Made by a program: the position numbers and the translations under genes. The notes under the pieces are model-generated. The model was not told the DNA's origin. It saw only the letters and a program-made list of their open reading frames with translations, and ran no database searches. Shown here piece after piece: positions 1 to 6,091 of a stretch of 6,452 nucleotides of DNA. The DNA is taken from positions 1-6,452 of the forward strand of contig JAIXSD010000512.1 in the NCBI GenBank assembly GCA_027484885.1, in the 5' to 3' direction. Numbering within the stretch: the stretch's first letter is position 1; every line of letters starts with the position of its first letter. Source of the DNA: Rubrivivax sp. (lineage in GTDB: Bacteria; Pseudomonadota; Gammaproteobacteria; Burkholderiales; Burkholderiaceae_C).

Positions 1-924
1 CGCCTGGGCATCGAGCTGGCCAGCGATTTCAAGAGCTTCAACCGCAACACCCTGGCCGCCCTGCACACCCTGAGCTGGCTCAATGACTGGGGCGCCGAGC
101 TGCGCACCAGCGCCAAGCTGGGCGGCTACCGCGAGTTCAAAACCGCGCTGATGCAGCCCCTGGGCCCCGGCTCGGCCTGGTATCTGGAGCCCAGTGTCGA
201 GTACCTCGGCATTCGCGATTCGGAGTCGCTCAAGCCCTACCAGTGGAACCTCAGCCAGACCGGCCTGGCCCTGGGCCGGCAGATGGGCTTCTGGGGCGAT
301 CTGCAGCTGGTGGGCCTGCGCATCCATTCCGACTACCGCGATGCCGACCGCCAGATCCGCGCCACCTTCAACGTGCCCGAGCTGCGCTGGCGCCGCGACA
401 CCCTGGATGCGCCCGCCTTCCCGGCGCGCGGCACCCTGATCCATGTGGCGCTGCGCCGCTACCCGGTGACGCTGACCGGTCGGCCTTCGACCTACCAGAC
501 CCGCGTGATGCGCGCCTTCCGCTCGGGCGACTGGGCCGGCCATGTCTACGGTGCCCTGGCCGGCAGCTTCAACAGCGTGGATGTGGAGCTGCCCCAGGGC
601 GAGGGCCTGGGCGGCTTCTTGCGCCTCTCGGGCAGCGAGCCCAGCTCCAAGACCCAGTCCTATGCCTTCGGCCGCCTGGTGCTGGCGCGCAAGATCGGCC
701 AGATGCCCATCGGCCTGGGCGACACGCTGCGCATCGGCGCCTCGCTGGAGTTCGGCAACGAGCGCTCCGTGCCTTTTGGCGAAACCGGCCTGCGCCGCCA
801 GACGCGCAGCGCCGCCAGCACCTTCCTGGCCATCGACAGCCGCTTCGGCCCGGTCTATCTGGGCCTGGGCAGCACGCGCGATGGCGGCAGCCGCCTCTAC
901 TTCGTGGTCGGCCCGGTCTGGTGA
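1..924 (+). CDS. C-terminal part of a PlpD-like patatin phospholipase: outer-membrane beta-barrel domain (5' end outside window)
   Basis: The reading frame is open from base 1 to the TGA at 922-924, giving 307 visible residues; the start lies upstream. An ATG at 151 is internal, because the family-like sequence continues unbroken before it. The visible part looks like the C-terminal 16-stranded barrel of PlpD-type (type Vd) proteins. In that family a periplasmic patatin lipase domain and a POTRA domain come first, and the barrel sits in the outer membrane. Supporting signs are alternating polar/hydrophobic strands, a DFKSFN segment near the start (28-45), a GGFLRLSG segment (610-633) followed by a YAFGRLVLAR strand, a GASLEFGN strand, and an aromatic-rich last strand ending LYFVVGPVW. 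The final residue is Trp, where Phe is more usual in barrel sorting signals. The lipase Ser/Asp dyad cannot be checked because that part is missing. An Omp85-like protein without a patatin domain is the main alternative. Confidence 0.8.
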   Translation, partial: RLGIELASDFKSFNRNTLAALHTLSWLNDWGAELRTSAKLGGYREFKTALMQPLGPGSAWYLEPSVEYLGIRDSESLKPYQWNLSQTGLALGRQMGFWGDLQLVGLRIHSDYRDADRQIRATFNVPELRWRRDTLDAPAFPARGTLIHVALRRYPVTLTGRPSTYQTRVMRAFRSGDWAGHVYGALAGSFNSVDVELPQGEGLGGFLRLSGSEPSSKTQSYAFGRLVLARKIGQMPIGLGDTLRIGASLEFGNERSVPFGETGLRRQTRSAASTFLAIDSRFGPVYLGLGSTRDGGSRLYFVVGPVW

Positions 925-986
925 CTCCGGCCGCTGCCACCACGCCACCACCCCACATCCCCATGCCAACGACAATGGTGCCCACC

Positions 987-1850
987 ATGAACACCCTGCC
1001 CGCTCTTTGCTTCTCTGCCACCCCGCGCTGGGCGCGCCTGCTGCCGCTGCTCGCCCTGCTGGGCCTGAGCGCCTGCGGCGGTGGCGCCGGCGTGACCCTG
1101 GAGCTGACGCCTGACCGCGAGGTCAAGCAGCTCAACATCGACAATATGGTGCGCGCCGTGGCCGTGGCCCAGATGGCCGACCAGCACAGCCAGGTCGATG
1201 TGGGCCAGCTGCTGCGAGCCAATCTGCTGGATCTCTACAAGACCCAGAACGTCGCCGGCCGCTACCCCTGCCTGCAAGGCGGCACCGTGACTCTGGAGCG
1301 CAGCGGAGCCACGCTCTGGCGCTACACGGTGGATGGCTGCAACCAGGGCAATCTGCTGGCGCAATCGGGCAGCTGGCAGGTGGACACCAGCCTGGCCGCC
1401 ACCGCCGGCGTGCGCTACCAGCTGAACAAGCTGCTGCTGATCAAGCTCTACAGCGACACGCCCGAGATCAGCATCACCGGCGACCTCAGCTTCGACATCC
1501 CCTCGGGCAGCAGCTTCAACGCCAGCGGCAGCCTGAATCTCGCCTACCTCGGCAGCCAGCGCGACTACGGCGACCTCCGCTACAGCGGCCGCAAAGCCGA
1601 TGGCCTGAGCTACAGCGAGCGCAGCCTCAGCATCAAGAGCACGCCGGCCATCGCCCTGCCGCTGAAGATGAGCGTCAGTGCCGATGGCACGCTGACCGTC
1701 AGCGCCGACGATGGCTCCCAGGTCGTGGCCAAGCTGGAAGGCGGCGTCTATGGCCTGGGCCTGCGCAACAGCGCCAGCGGCTCCATCCTGGTGGCCAAGA
1801 CCTTGAGCGACGCCGAGATGCGGGCCGAGCGGGTCAAGGCCAGGCTCTGA
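987..1850 (+). CDS. Predicted lipoprotein of unknown family (287 aa)
   Basis: I do not recognise the family. The product starts with a lipoprotein signal peptide: a basic n-region with Arg14 and Arg17, a Leu-rich core at residues 18-27, and the lipobox LSAC with the lipidated Cys at residue 30 (codon 1074-1076). Gly residues follow the Cys, a common flexible tether. There is no Asp at +2, so outer-membrane sorting is likely. The mature part has a helical stretch (about 46-90) and then a beta-rich, Ser/Gly-rich region. Cys95 and Cys118 are the only other mature cysteines and could form a disulfide. No enzyme motif is visible. Frame-matched ATGs also lie at 963 and 975, and none of the three has a good Shine-Dalgarno sequence. 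I chose 987 because it gives a lipoprotein signal of normal length. It begins 62 bases after the barrel gene with no obvious terminator between, so co-transcription is plausible. Confidence 0.8.
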   Translation: MNTLPALCFSATPRWARLLPLLALLGLSACGGGAGVTLELTPDREVKQLNIDNMVRAVAVAQMADQHSQVDVGQLLRANLLDLYKTQNVAGRYPCLQGGTVTLERSGATLWRYTVDGCNQGNLLAQSGSWQVDTSLAATAGVRYQLNKLLLIKLYSDTPEISITGDLSFDIPSGSSFNASGSLNLAYLGSQRDYGDLRYSGRKADGLSYSERSLSIKSTPAIALPLKMSVSADGTLTVSADDGSQVVAKLEGGVYGLGLRNSASGSILVAKTLSDAEMRAERVKARL

Positions 1851-1889
1851 ACCGGCTCTGAGCTGGCGATCAGCGCACGAAGCCGCGCT

Positions 1890-1925
1890 GCGGGTTTCTC
1901 CCGCGTGACCTCTGGCCGGCCGGCC
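1890..1925. repeat. Short hairpin and 12-base GC palindrome between genes
   Basis: Two inverted repeats lie in the 128-base gap between the lipoprotein and SDR genes. The first (1890-1904) is a 5-bp stem GCGGG/CCCGC around a 5-base TTTCT loop. The second (1914-1925) is the perfect palindrome GGCCGGCCGGCC. Neither is followed by a T-tract, so they are poor matches to a classical intrinsic terminator. They could still help end transcription of the lipoprotein gene or be chance structure in GC-rich DNA. I see no convincing -35/-10 promoter pair in this gap. Confidence 0.35.
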
Positions 1926-1978
1926 CAAGGTTCGGACAATCGCTGCGACTCCTCTCCCTGTCTTGCCGCAGCCGCGCC

Positions 1979-3040
1979 ATGAAACTCCTGATCCTCGGTG
2001 GCACCCAATTCCTCGGCCGCCACATGGCCGAACAAGCCCTGGCCGCCGGCCATGAAGTGACGCTCTTCAACCGCGGCAGCCAGGGCCGGCGCCTGATGGC
2101 CGGCGTCGAACAGCTTCAGGGCGACCGGCGCGGCGACCTGTCCATCCTGCGCGGCCGGCGTTGGGACGCGGTGCTCGACCCCAGCTGCTACCTGCCCAGC
2201 GCCGCGCAGCGCAGCGCCGAGCTGCTGCGCGAGGCCTGCGAGCACTACACCCTGATCTCCACCATCTCGGTCTACCCGCAGATCGACGCGGCCACCAACG
2301 AAGACGCGCCCGTGGCCGAGCTCAGCGCCGAGGCGCTGGCCCAGGCCGAGGCACAGGCCGCCGCAGGCGGCTCGCAGTCGGGCGGCGGCTACGGTGCGGC
2401 CTACGGCGGCCTCAAGGTGCTGTGCGAACGCGCGGTTCAAGCGCTGATGGGCGAACGCGCCCTGATCCTGCGCCCCGGCTTCATCGTCGGGCCCTACGAC
2501 TACAGCCCGCGCCTGCCCTACTGGCTGCTGCGCCTGCTGGATTCCGCCGAGGACGGCGCGCCCGTGCTGGCCCCGGGCCGGCCCGAGCGGCCGGTGCGCC
2601 TGATCGACGCCCGCGACATCGCCCGCTTCGCCCTGCGCCAGGCCGAGGCTCGCCAGGGCGGCCTGTTCAACACCACCGGCGCCGATGGCCTGAGCATGGG
2701 CGCCCTGCTGGCCGCCGCACGCAGCGCCTGCGGCAGCGAGGCCGAGCTGCGCTGGCGGCCGGAGGCCGAGTTGCTGGCCGCCGGCATTCAGCCCTTTGCC
2801 GACCTGCCCTACTGGCTGCCCGAGGCCGACAACGCCATGATGGAGATGCGCAACCCGCGCGCCGAGGCGGCCGGCCTGCGCTTCACGCCCTTGCCGCAAA
2901 CCCTGGCCGACACCGTGGCCTGGCTGCGCGCCGGGCCGCGCAGCGCCAGCCCCTGCCTCAACCGTGAACGCGAGCGAGTACTCCTGGCCCCGGCCACGAG
3001 CGACAGCGGCCGGGCGAGCTTCGCCCAGGTAAACCCCTAA
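1979..3040 (+). CDS. SDR-family NAD(P)-dependent epimerase/dehydratase-like protein (353 aa)
   Basis: The protein begins directly with a Rossmann fold: MKLLILGG, then GGTQFLGRH (residues 7-15), a variant of the glycine-rich dinucleotide loop seen in extended and atypical SDR proteins such as the CSP41-like group. FNRG (30-33) ends the second beta strand, and a GDR segment follows at 48-50. The catalytic signature is present: a Ser in STISVY (Ser97) and YxxxK at Tyr142-Lys146 (YGGLK). Downstream, RPGFIVGPYDY (165-175) and RLIDARDIARF match the substrate-side segments of this family. It is probably a soluble cytoplasmic enzyme using NAD or NADP; the substrate cannot be told. The usual domain seems to end near residue 320, leaving a tail of about 30 residues without clear features. 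The ATG at 1979 fits the Rossmann N-terminus exactly, although no Shine-Dalgarno sequence precedes it. Gaps on both sides suggest a separate transcription unit. Confidence 0.85.
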   Translation: MKLLILGGTQFLGRHMAEQALAAGHEVTLFNRGSQGRRLMAGVEQLQGDRRGDLSILRGRRWDAVLDPSCYLPSAAQRSAELLREACEHYTLISTISVYPQIDAATNEDAPVAELSAEALAQAEAQAAAGGSQSGGGYGAAYGGLKVLCERAVQALMGERALILRPGFIVGPYDYSPRLPYWLLRLLDSAEDGAPVLAPGRPERPVRLIDARDIARFALRQAEARQGGLFNTTGADGLSMGALLAAARSACGSEAELRWRPEAELLAAGIQPFADLPYWLPEADNAMMEMRNPRAEAAGLRFTPLPQTLADTVAWLRAGPRSASPCLNRERERVLLAPATSDSGRASFAQVNP

Positions 3041-3193
3041 CGCGGCCAAGCCACAGCAGGCGAGCGGGCGGGTTTTCACCGCTGGCTGCGGGGCGGGGCG
3101 CTGCTGAAACTGACGGCTTGTCGCGCCGCTCGGCATCGCCTTCGCCACCCTTGGTCGGCGCGGTCTGACGGGCTTCGGGCGCGCCCCACACCT

Positions 3194-3197
3194 GGAG
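3194..3197 (+). promoter_or_regulatory. Shine-Dalgarno site of the carboxypeptidase gene
   Basis: GGAG lies 8 bases before the ATG at 3206, good spacing for ribosome binding. It decides the start: in-frame ATGs at 3254 and 3272 would also keep the signal-peptide core but have no such site upstream. It is the only clear Shine-Dalgarno sequence in front of any gene in this window. Confidence 0.6.
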
Positions 3198-3205
3198 ACC
3201 CGCCC

Positions 3206-5566
3206 ATGAAGACCCATCCTGCCAACGCCCACGCCCACGCGGCCCGCACATCGATGGCGGCGCCGAAAGCAATGCGCCTGGCCACCCTGCTGGCCCTGGC
3301 CGGCCTCAGCGGCGCGGCCGCGCTGGCGCAGCCGGCCCGAAGCGCCACGCCTGTGCAGCGCGCCCCCATCGCCGGCCAGGAGGCCAGCAGCCGCAGCGTG
3401 GTGCGCGCCTATTTCCGCGATATCGAGCTGGCCCGCTCCATCGCCCACAGCCGCTTCGAGACCCTGGAGTCCAAGTACGAGCTCGGTTATGTGGTGGTGA
3501 ACGCCAATGCCGAGGAGCAGCGCGAGCTGCGCGCCCTGGGTTTCAGCCTGCAGGCCGATGCCAAATGGCAAAACCGCCAGCTGGCCCTGGCGCGCAGTGA
3601 GGAGCAAGCAGCCAAGCAGCGCCGCCTGCGTGAGGCCGGGGCGCCGCAGCCCAGCTTTGTCGGCATCCCGAACTACAGCTGCTATCCCACGGTCGAAGAG
3701 GTGTTCGCCGAGGGAGACGCCCTGATCGCCGCACGGCCCGATCTGGCCAGCTGGGTGGACATTGGCGACTCCTGGCAAAAGACCCAGGGCCAGGGCGGTT
3801 ATGACCTGCGCGTGCTGCGCCTGAGCAATGCCGCCTACCCCAGCGGCAAGCCCAAGCTCTTCATCAATGCCGGCATCCACGCCCGCGAGTACGCGACCAC
3901 GCCCCTGGTGCTGGAGTTCGCCAAGCGCCTGGTCAACGGCCACGGTGTCGATGCCGACATGACCTGGATCCTTGATCAGCACGAGATCCACCTGCTGCTG
4001 GCCACCAACCCCGATGGGCGCAAAAAGGCCGAGACCGGCCTGCTCTGGCGCAAGAACACCAACACCGCCTACTGCGGCGCCACCAGCAACAGCCGCGGCG
4101 CCGACCTGAACCGCAACTTCAGCTTCGACTGGGCCAGCACCGCCGCCGGCTCCAGCGGCAGCGCCTGCGCCGAAACCTACCGCGGCCCCAGCGCCGGCTC
4201 CGAGCCCGAGACCCAGGCCATCGAAACCTACATCCGCCGGCTCTGGCGCGACCGCCGCGGCCCGGGCCGCAACGACCCGGCACCGCTGGATGCCAGCGGC
4301 ATCCATCTGGACATCCACAGCCACGGCCGCCTGCTGCTCTGGCCCTGGGGCTCGAACGGCACGCCGGCGCCCAACGACAGCCAGCTGAGCACCCTGGGCC
4401 GCAAGTTCGCCTTCTTCAACGGCCACAAGCCGCAGCGCTCGGTGGCGCTGTACGAGACCGATGGCACCAGCGACGGCCCGAGCTACGGCGAGCTGGGCGT
4501 GGCGGCCTTCACCTTCGAGCTGGGCACGGCGTTTTTTGAGTCCTGCGGCTACTACCAGAACACCTTGTTGCCCAGCAATCTGCAAGCCCTGATCTACGCG
4601 GCCAAAGTGGTGCGCGCGCCCTACCAGACGCCGGCCGGCCCGGATGCGCTGAATGTCAGCGTCAGCGGCCTGGCCGCCACCGGCGTGCCGCCGGGCACGG
4701 TGCTGCAGCTCAGCGCCACCATCGACGACACGCGCTACAACAACAGCAACGGCGCCGAGCCGACCCAGAACATCACGGCCGCGCAGTTCTACGTCGACCA
4801 TCCGCCGGGCGGCCGCCAGGCCTCGCCGCGGCCCATGCAGGCGGTGGACGGTGCGTTCGACAGCAAGCAAGAGGCCGTGCGCGCCACCGTGGACACCAGT
4901 GCCTGGCCGCCGGGCCCGCATCTGGTGTACGTGCGCGGCCGCGATGCCGCCGGCAACTGGGGCGCATTGAGCGCCGCCTTCATCCGCATCGACCCGAATG
5001 CCAGCACCGCGCCGGTGGCCGCCTTCGACGCGGTGGCACAGGAGCGCAGCGTCAGCTTCACCGACCGCAGCGCCGACAACGGCCAGATCGTCAACCGCAG
5101 CTGGAGCTTCGGCGATGGCCAGACCGGCAGCGGCGCCAGCGTCAACCATGTCTACGCCACCGACGGCAGCTATACGGTGAACCTCACGGTCACCGACGAC
5201 GAGGGCAAGAGCAGCAGCACCAGCAAGACCGTCAGCGTGGCCGCCGACACCACGCCGGTGCTGAACAACGGCCAGAGCGTGAGCGGCCTGTCCGGCAGTA
5301 CCGGCAGCTGGCGCTACTACCGCGTGCTGCTGCCCCAGGGTGCGCGCAATCTGCTGGTCAGCACCAGCGGTGGCACGGGCGACCTCGACCTGTTCGTGCG
5401 CTACGGCCAGGCGCCGGATGCCGGCAGCTACGACTGCCTCAAGGACAGCAGCGGCAACAACGAAAGCTGCAGCCTGCCCACGCCGACTCCGGGCTATGTC
5501 TACATCGGCCTGTATGCCTATGCCAGCTACAACGGCGCCTCGCTGCAAGTGAGCTACACGCCATGA
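3206..5566 (+). CDS. Secreted M14 zinc carboxypeptidase with PKD and PPC domains (786 aa)
   Basis: This is an exported metallo-exopeptidase that should remove C-terminal amino acids from peptides. The signal peptide has a long His/Ala-rich n-region, a hydrophobic core at about 25-40 and a likely cut after ALA at 41. Residues 60-120 resemble the N-terminal propeptide region of secreted M14 enzymes. The catalytic domain (about 155-470) has the full set by comparison with bovine carboxypeptidase A: zinc ligands His225 and Glu228 (HARE) and His371 (DIHSHG), Arg282, Asn302-Arg303, Tyr416, and the general base Glu438 (FTFELG). Asp423 sits at the specificity position (255 in bovine numbering), as in carboxypeptidase B, suggesting preference for C-terminal Lys/Arg. 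Cys290/Cys321 may pair. Next come an unassigned beta-sandwich (about 480-597), a PKD domain (603-679, WSFGDG at 633-638) and a PPC domain (about 686-786) with Cys744/Cys755. The last two are common in secreted peptidases and are often removed or used in secretion or binding. Confidence 0.93.
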   Translation: MKTHPANAHAHAARTSMAAPKAMRLATLLALAGLSGAAALAQPARSATPVQRAPIAGQEASSRSVVRAYFRDIELARSIAHSRFETLESKYELGYVVVNANAEEQRELRALGFSLQADAKWQNRQLALARSEEQAAKQRRLREAGAPQPSFVGIPNYSCYPTVEEVFAEGDALIAARPDLASWVDIGDSWQKTQGQGGYDLRVLRLSNAAYPSGKPKLFINAGIHAREYATTPLVLEFAKRLVNGHGVDADMTWILDQHEIHLLLATNPDGRKKAETGLLWRKNTNTAYCGATSNSRGADLNRNFSFDWASTAAGSSGSACAETYRGPSAGSEPETQAIETYIRRLWRDRRGPGRNDPAPLDASGIHLDIHSHGRLLLWPWGSNGTPAPNDSQLSTLGRKFAFFNGHKPQRSVALYETDGTSDGPSYGELGVAAFTFELGTAFFESCGYYQNTLLPSNLQALIYAAKVVRAPYQTPAGPDALNVSVSGLAATGVPPGTVLQLSATIDDTRYNNSNGAEPTQNITAAQFYVDHPPGGRQASPRPMQAVDGAFDSKQEAVRATVDTSAWPPGPHLVYVRGRDAAGNWGALSAAFIRIDPNASTAPVAAFDAVAQERSVSFTDRSADNGQIVNRSWSFGDGQTGSGASVNHVYATDGSYTVNLTVTDDEGKSSSTSKTVSVAADTTPVLNNGQSVSGLSGSTGSWRYYRVLLPQGARNLLVSTSGGTGDLDLFVRYGQAPDAGSYDCLKDSSGNNESCSLPTPTPGYVYIGLYAYASYNGASLQVSYTP

Positions 5567-5576
5567 GGCTACAGTC

Positions 5577-5621
5577 GCGGCTTTCTTCTTGATGACGACG
5601 CACCTGGGAGCCGCTTTTTTT
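5577..5621 (+). terminator. Possible intrinsic terminator of the carboxypeptidase gene
   Basis: Eleven bases after the peptidase stop codon, GCGGCT (5577-5582) can pair with AGCCGC (5609-5614), and seven T residues follow immediately (5615-5621). A GC stem followed by a T-tract is the layout of an intrinsic terminator. The weak point is the 26-base loop, much longer than usual. The second arm can instead pair with AGCGGC at 5623-5628, which would place the T-tract in a loop. The gap is convergent, so termination is expected here for both strands; I found no equally good signal for the minus-strand gene. Confidence 0.4.
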
Positions 5622-5716
5622 GAGCGGCGACATCCCCCAGCCAGTCGAGCGCCGCGAAGCCCAGGGCCGGACCTCGCCCGGGGGCTGAGCACGTTCAAGG
5701 CCTTGCAGCAAAGAAC

Positions 5717-6091
5717 TCAGGCGCCGCAGCTGGGCACTTGCGGCTTATGGCTGGTCTTCATGCATTGCTTGAAGCCTTGCGGCAGGTCGCGCAGCTCCTG
5801 CGTCTGGCCCACGGCCACGGTGAACTGGTTGATGACCTGGTGCGTGCAGGTGGTGGCCGGCTGGCCACCCTCGCCCTCGGCCGTGCTGCAACGGCTGGTG
5901 TAGAGCGCGTAGTGGCATTCACCGCTGGGGCTGGCCACGCATTGGAAGCTGGCCGCGCCGGCGGCATTCATGCTCAGCTTGCTGCTGTTGGCCCCCTCGG
6001 TGTGGGTCACGTGAATGGCGCAGCCGCTGGCCAGCAAGGCCAGCGCGGCGGCGGCGGAGAAAGACAAGACAGAACGCAGGGATGTTTTCAT
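5717..6091 (-). CDS. Small cysteine-rich predicted lipoprotein of unknown family (124 aa)
   Basis: I do not recognise the family. Read on the minus strand, it starts MKTSLRSVLSF, followed by an Ala/Leu core and the lipobox ASGC, with the lipidated Cys at residue 24. The mature part is about 100 residues and carries six more cysteines (51, 59, 68, 82, 110, 122), an even number that could form three disulfides in the periplasm or outer envelope. A Ser/Thr/Asn-rich stretch after the Cys probably serves as a tether. There are no other membrane segments and no catalytic motif. The residue after the Cys is Ala, not Asp, so outer-membrane sorting is likely. It is convergent with the peptidase gene, 150 bases apart, and is probably its own unit. 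No Shine-Dalgarno sequence is visible; the start is chosen because it gives a standard-length signal peptide. The plus-strand frame over the same bases lacks any such signal. Confidence 0.72.
   Translation of the reverse strand: MKTSLRSVLSFSAAAALALLASGCAIHVTHTEGANSSKLSMNAAGAASFQCVASPSGECHYALYTSRCSTAEGEGGQPATTCTHQVINQFTVAVGQTQELRDLPQGFKQCMKTSHKPQVPSCGA

Noticed and set aside
243..986. Upstream extension of the lipoprotein frame inside the barrel gene
   Set aside because: The frame is open, but its translation is Pro/Arg/Ala-rich out-of-frame sequence, while the barrel frame over the same bases is convincing. The lipoprotein signal begins near 987.
897..1928. A 343-codon minus-strand open frame over the first lipoprotein gene
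   Set aside because: It is the codon-aligned antisense frame of 987-1850 and has the same explanation. The sense strand has a clear lipobox.
2161..2967. A 268-codon plus-strand frame inside the SDR gene
   Set aside because: Arg/Ala/Pro-rich translation with no motifs; the overlapping SDR frame carries the Rossmann loop and YxxxK.
3177..3186. 10-base palindrome GGGCGCGCCC just before the peptidase ribosome site
   Set aside because: Considered as an operator. Such GC palindromes are expected by chance at this composition, and no second copy or nearby promoter supports a regulatory role.
1748..5698. A minus-strand open frame of 1316 codons across the SDR and carboxypeptidase genes
   Set aside because: Both sense genes lie in the same frame, and this antisense frame is codon-aligned with them (each antisense codon is the reverse complement of a sense codon). 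Stops there need sense TTA, CTA or TCA, which are rare in such GC-rich genes. The product is low-complexity Ala/Gly/Val sequence without domains, while the sense genes have complete motifs.
5589..5903. A 104-codon plus-strand frame in the convergent gap
   Set aside because: It starts at the terminator-like hairpin, runs antisense through the lipoprotein gene, and has no recognisable features.
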